From Sphingobacteriia bacterium (GTDB lineage Bacteria > Bacteroidota > Bacteroidia > Chitinophagales > Chitinophagaceae): a DNA stretch of 64,000 nucleotides. The DNA is taken from the NCBI GenBank assembly GCA_017304675.1, contig JAFKLS010000018.1, positions 620,001 to 684,000 on the forward strand, given 5' to 3'. This document shows positions 62,612 through 64,000 of this stretch, piece after piece (position 1 is the stretch's first letter; each line of letters opens with the position of its first letter). The notes below the pieces were generated by a model. The model saw nothing but the letters and a program-made list of their open reading frames with translations. It was not told the origin of the DNA and did no database searches. Position numbers and translations under genes: made by a program.

Positions 62612-62691
62612 GGCTGTCTTTATATATAAATACTTGGCCGTTGATGTAAATCGTAATACTTGCCATATTTTTTTTGCCACAATGGATTTTG

Positions 62692-62728
62692 ATGTATTCC
62701 ATAGTATTTATTAATAAATGGAATACAT
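62692..62728. promoter_or_regulatory. Perfect 11-bp inverted repeat next to the primase-helicase start
   Basis: ATGTATTCCAT (62692-62702) and ATGGAATACAT (62718-62728) with 15 bp between them. The right arm touches the ATG at 62729. It may be an operator for the RHH protein, or an RNA hairpin that hides the ribosome site. Confidence 0.7.
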
Positions 62729-64000
62729 ATGAATATCAACACATCGGGAATTACTTACAGCATAACTATTGACCCGACACAACAACAACATAAACCATCC
62801 AAGAAGCAAATGGGAATCATCACCAATCATTTAAACTTGGTAACCGGACTAACCATTAATGAATTCGCCACCTACTCAACTTCTCCTTATAGTTATTCTT
62901 GGAGCGGCGGATTATTTAATGGAAAGATTTGCAATGCGAATTGGTATCAACAATCTGTATTTGCTTTAGACTTTGATAAAGGATTAATTTCTATTGATGA
63001 AGCACTTAAAAGATTAAATGAATTGGAAATATTTCCTCAATTATGGTATAGTACATTTTCTGATAGCTCTGCTTTCAGAAAATTCAGAATAATATTCTTT
63101 GTTGATGAACCAGTAGAAAATGAAGCGTTAAGAAAATTGATTACGACATCACTTTTAGGATTATTTCCTGAGGCTGATAAGCAATGTAAAAATGCAGGAA
63201 GAATATTCCTCGGAGGAAAAGAAGCTCATGTTATAAATCAGCAGCCCATTCATTTAAAAAGATTAATAGATATTTTATCTATTGAGCTAATTGCTAAAGA
63301 TGGCGGGCGAACAAGAAAGATTAATAATGCTCTTTTAGAATCCAGTATGAAAACTGGCACAAAACAGGCACTTCTATATAATAACTATAGAAATGTACAT
63401 TCTGTGCCAGATTCTAATAATAAACTCACTACATCCATAGAAGGGGGCGAGGTCATTGATTTTGATGTAGCAAGACAAAGAGTAAAAATATTTGATGAAT
63501 TTTTAAAAGGGAAATGGTTGCACCATGACCAGTTATTTGGGCTAGCCACAAATCTTTATTACATAAGGGGTGGAAGAAGCTTAATGAATACAACTATGAA
63601 ATATTATAACGATCTAAATCAAACACATTACACCGAGAATAACTTCAATATCCTAACCTACTTGAAAAAGGTATCCTATCCACCCATTCCTATTCATTCA
63701 TTTTCACCATATAAAGAGGATAATGACTTCCATGATTTAATTTCAGCTACCAAAGACCAAAGAGGACATATTGAACAGATTGAACCTATTGTAAGGATGT
63801 CGCTGGGCGAAGCAGAAACACTGTTTTTAGACCGCTTTACAGAAGTTATGGATGATTCTACCACGGATAAAATCCATCTGTTTATTCTTCCCACAGCAAT
63901 CGGAAAGACCGAAGCAATATTATCAGCGAAAGCCACGATAGCCGCTCCCACCAACAGTTTGAAAGATGAGATTGGAAACAGAATGAAAGTAGAATATGTT
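62729..64000 (+). CDS. Primase-helicase replication protein, N-terminal part, runs off the right edge
   Basis: 424 codons are open from ATG 62729 to the window end, with no stop. The N-terminal half looks like an archaeo-eukaryotic-type primase: SVFALDFDKGLISIDEALKR (metal-binding Asp pair DFD), then FRKFRIIFFVDEP and the NAGRIFLGGKEA segment. About residue 389, LFILPTAIGKTEAILSAKA is a helicase Walker A site and TIAAPTNSLKDEIG follows as the next strand. Such proteins start replication of plasmids and mobile elements. It is divergent from the RHH gene. The remainder and neighbours lie beyond the window. Confidence 0.75.
   Translation, partial: MNINTSGITYSITIDPTQQQHKPSKKQMGIITNHLNLVTGLTINEFATYSTSPYSYSWSGGLFNGKICNANWYQQSVFALDFDKGLISIDEALKRLNELEIFPQLWYSTFSDSSAFRKFRIIFFVDEPVENEALRKLITTSLLGLFPEADKQCKNAGRIFLGGKEAHVINQQPIHLKRLIDILSIELIAKDGGRTRKINNALLESSMKTGTKQALLYNNYRNVHSVPDSNNKLTTSIEGGEVIDFDVARQRVKIFDEFLKGKWLHHDQLFGLATNLYYIRGGRSLMNTTMKYYNDLNQTHYTENNFNILTYLKKVSYPPIPIHSFSPYKEDNDFHDLISATKDQRGHIEQIEPIVRMSLGEAETLFLDRFTEVMDDSTTDKIHLFILPTAIGKTEAILSAKATIAAPTNSLKDEIGNRMKVEYV

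Larger units (their letters stand above)
48347..64000. mobile_element. Left part of an integrated genomic island
   Basis: Bounded on the left by the tRNA 3' half (48304-48346). It carries integrase and excisionase near this end, many genes of unknown function, a ParB-like protein, a toxin-like PIN gene, a ubiquitin-like conjugation operon and a primase-helicase. No phage structural or conjugation genes appear in the visible part, so satellite, integrative plasmid and ICE remain open. The right end is outside the window. Confidence 0.8.

Noticed and set aside
1..64000. CRISPR array
   Set aside because: I saw no run of equally spaced identical repeats and no cas gene. The repeats in the DUF4290 gene are coding low complexity.

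Overview
This is an AT-rich window from a Bacteroidota genome, most likely Chitinophagaceae. The signs are SusC/SusD pairs, an AIM24-family protein, a DUF4290 protein, an S10 peptidase, LytTR-type two-component genes and TAnnTTTG-like promoter elements. No complete rRNA or tRNA gene is visible. Genus assignment is inference.

1 to 13.3 kb is a polysaccharide utilisation locus for pectin. It has a SusC/SusD pair (8802-12035, 6950-8782), a CE12 rhamnogalacturonan acetylesterase, two CE8 pectinesterases (one cut by the window edge), a GH28 exopolygalacturonase, a GH105 unsaturated-uronyl hydrolase and a PL10 pectate lyase, all on the minus strand. A divergent LacI-type regulator (start 12255) probably controls it. 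Two near-identical 29-bp palindromic sites, one in front of susC and one in front of the GH28 unit, are the likely operators.

13.3 to 43.5 kb is mostly ordinary chromosome: AIM24 protein, an outer-membrane barrel protein, SIMPL protein, Crp/Fnr regulator, GH3 glucosidase, methionine aminotransferase, the rplM-rpsI-rpsB-tsf operon, a HigBA toxin-antitoxin pair, amidohydrolase, recO, pheS, DUF4290, murA (Asp in place of the fosfomycin-target Cys), DinB-like, S10 peptidase, DUF1801, VOC, YeiH/LysR, a TPR histidine kinase, a TMEM175-like channel and a small envelope operon. That operon is divergent from a propeller-type sensor kinase plus LytTR regulator (43.7-47.4 kb). A pair of 14-bp direct repeats in the shared intergenic region is a good candidate LytTR site.

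48.3 kb to the right edge is the left part of an integrated element. It begins at the 3' half of a tRNA gene with anticodon CAT (48304-48346) used as an attachment site. It then carries an Mrr-like nuclease, a tyrosine integrase, an excisionase, a DUF5131 protein, a ParB-domain protein fused to a methyltransferase fold with lost catalytic motifs, a new family of paralogous small proteins, a PIN protein, a HTH-ImmA/IrrE protein and a ribbon-helix-helix regulator. A primase-helicase runs off the end. The right end and intact tRNA should lie beyond the window on the minus strand.

The most exciting content is at 59408-62258. This four-gene operon encodes a double ubiquitin-like protein, an E2-like enzyme, a JAB/JAMM isopeptidase and an E1-like enzyme. 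This is the gene order of the bacterial ISG15-like (Bil) antiphage conjugation systems. It is divergent from the HTH-ImmA/IrrE and PIN genes. A 9-bp perfect inverted repeat sits over the putative bil promoter, and the operon is preceded by a strongly folded leader of about 130 nt. Together these suggest a protease-controlled, inducible ubiquitin-like defence module on a mobile island.
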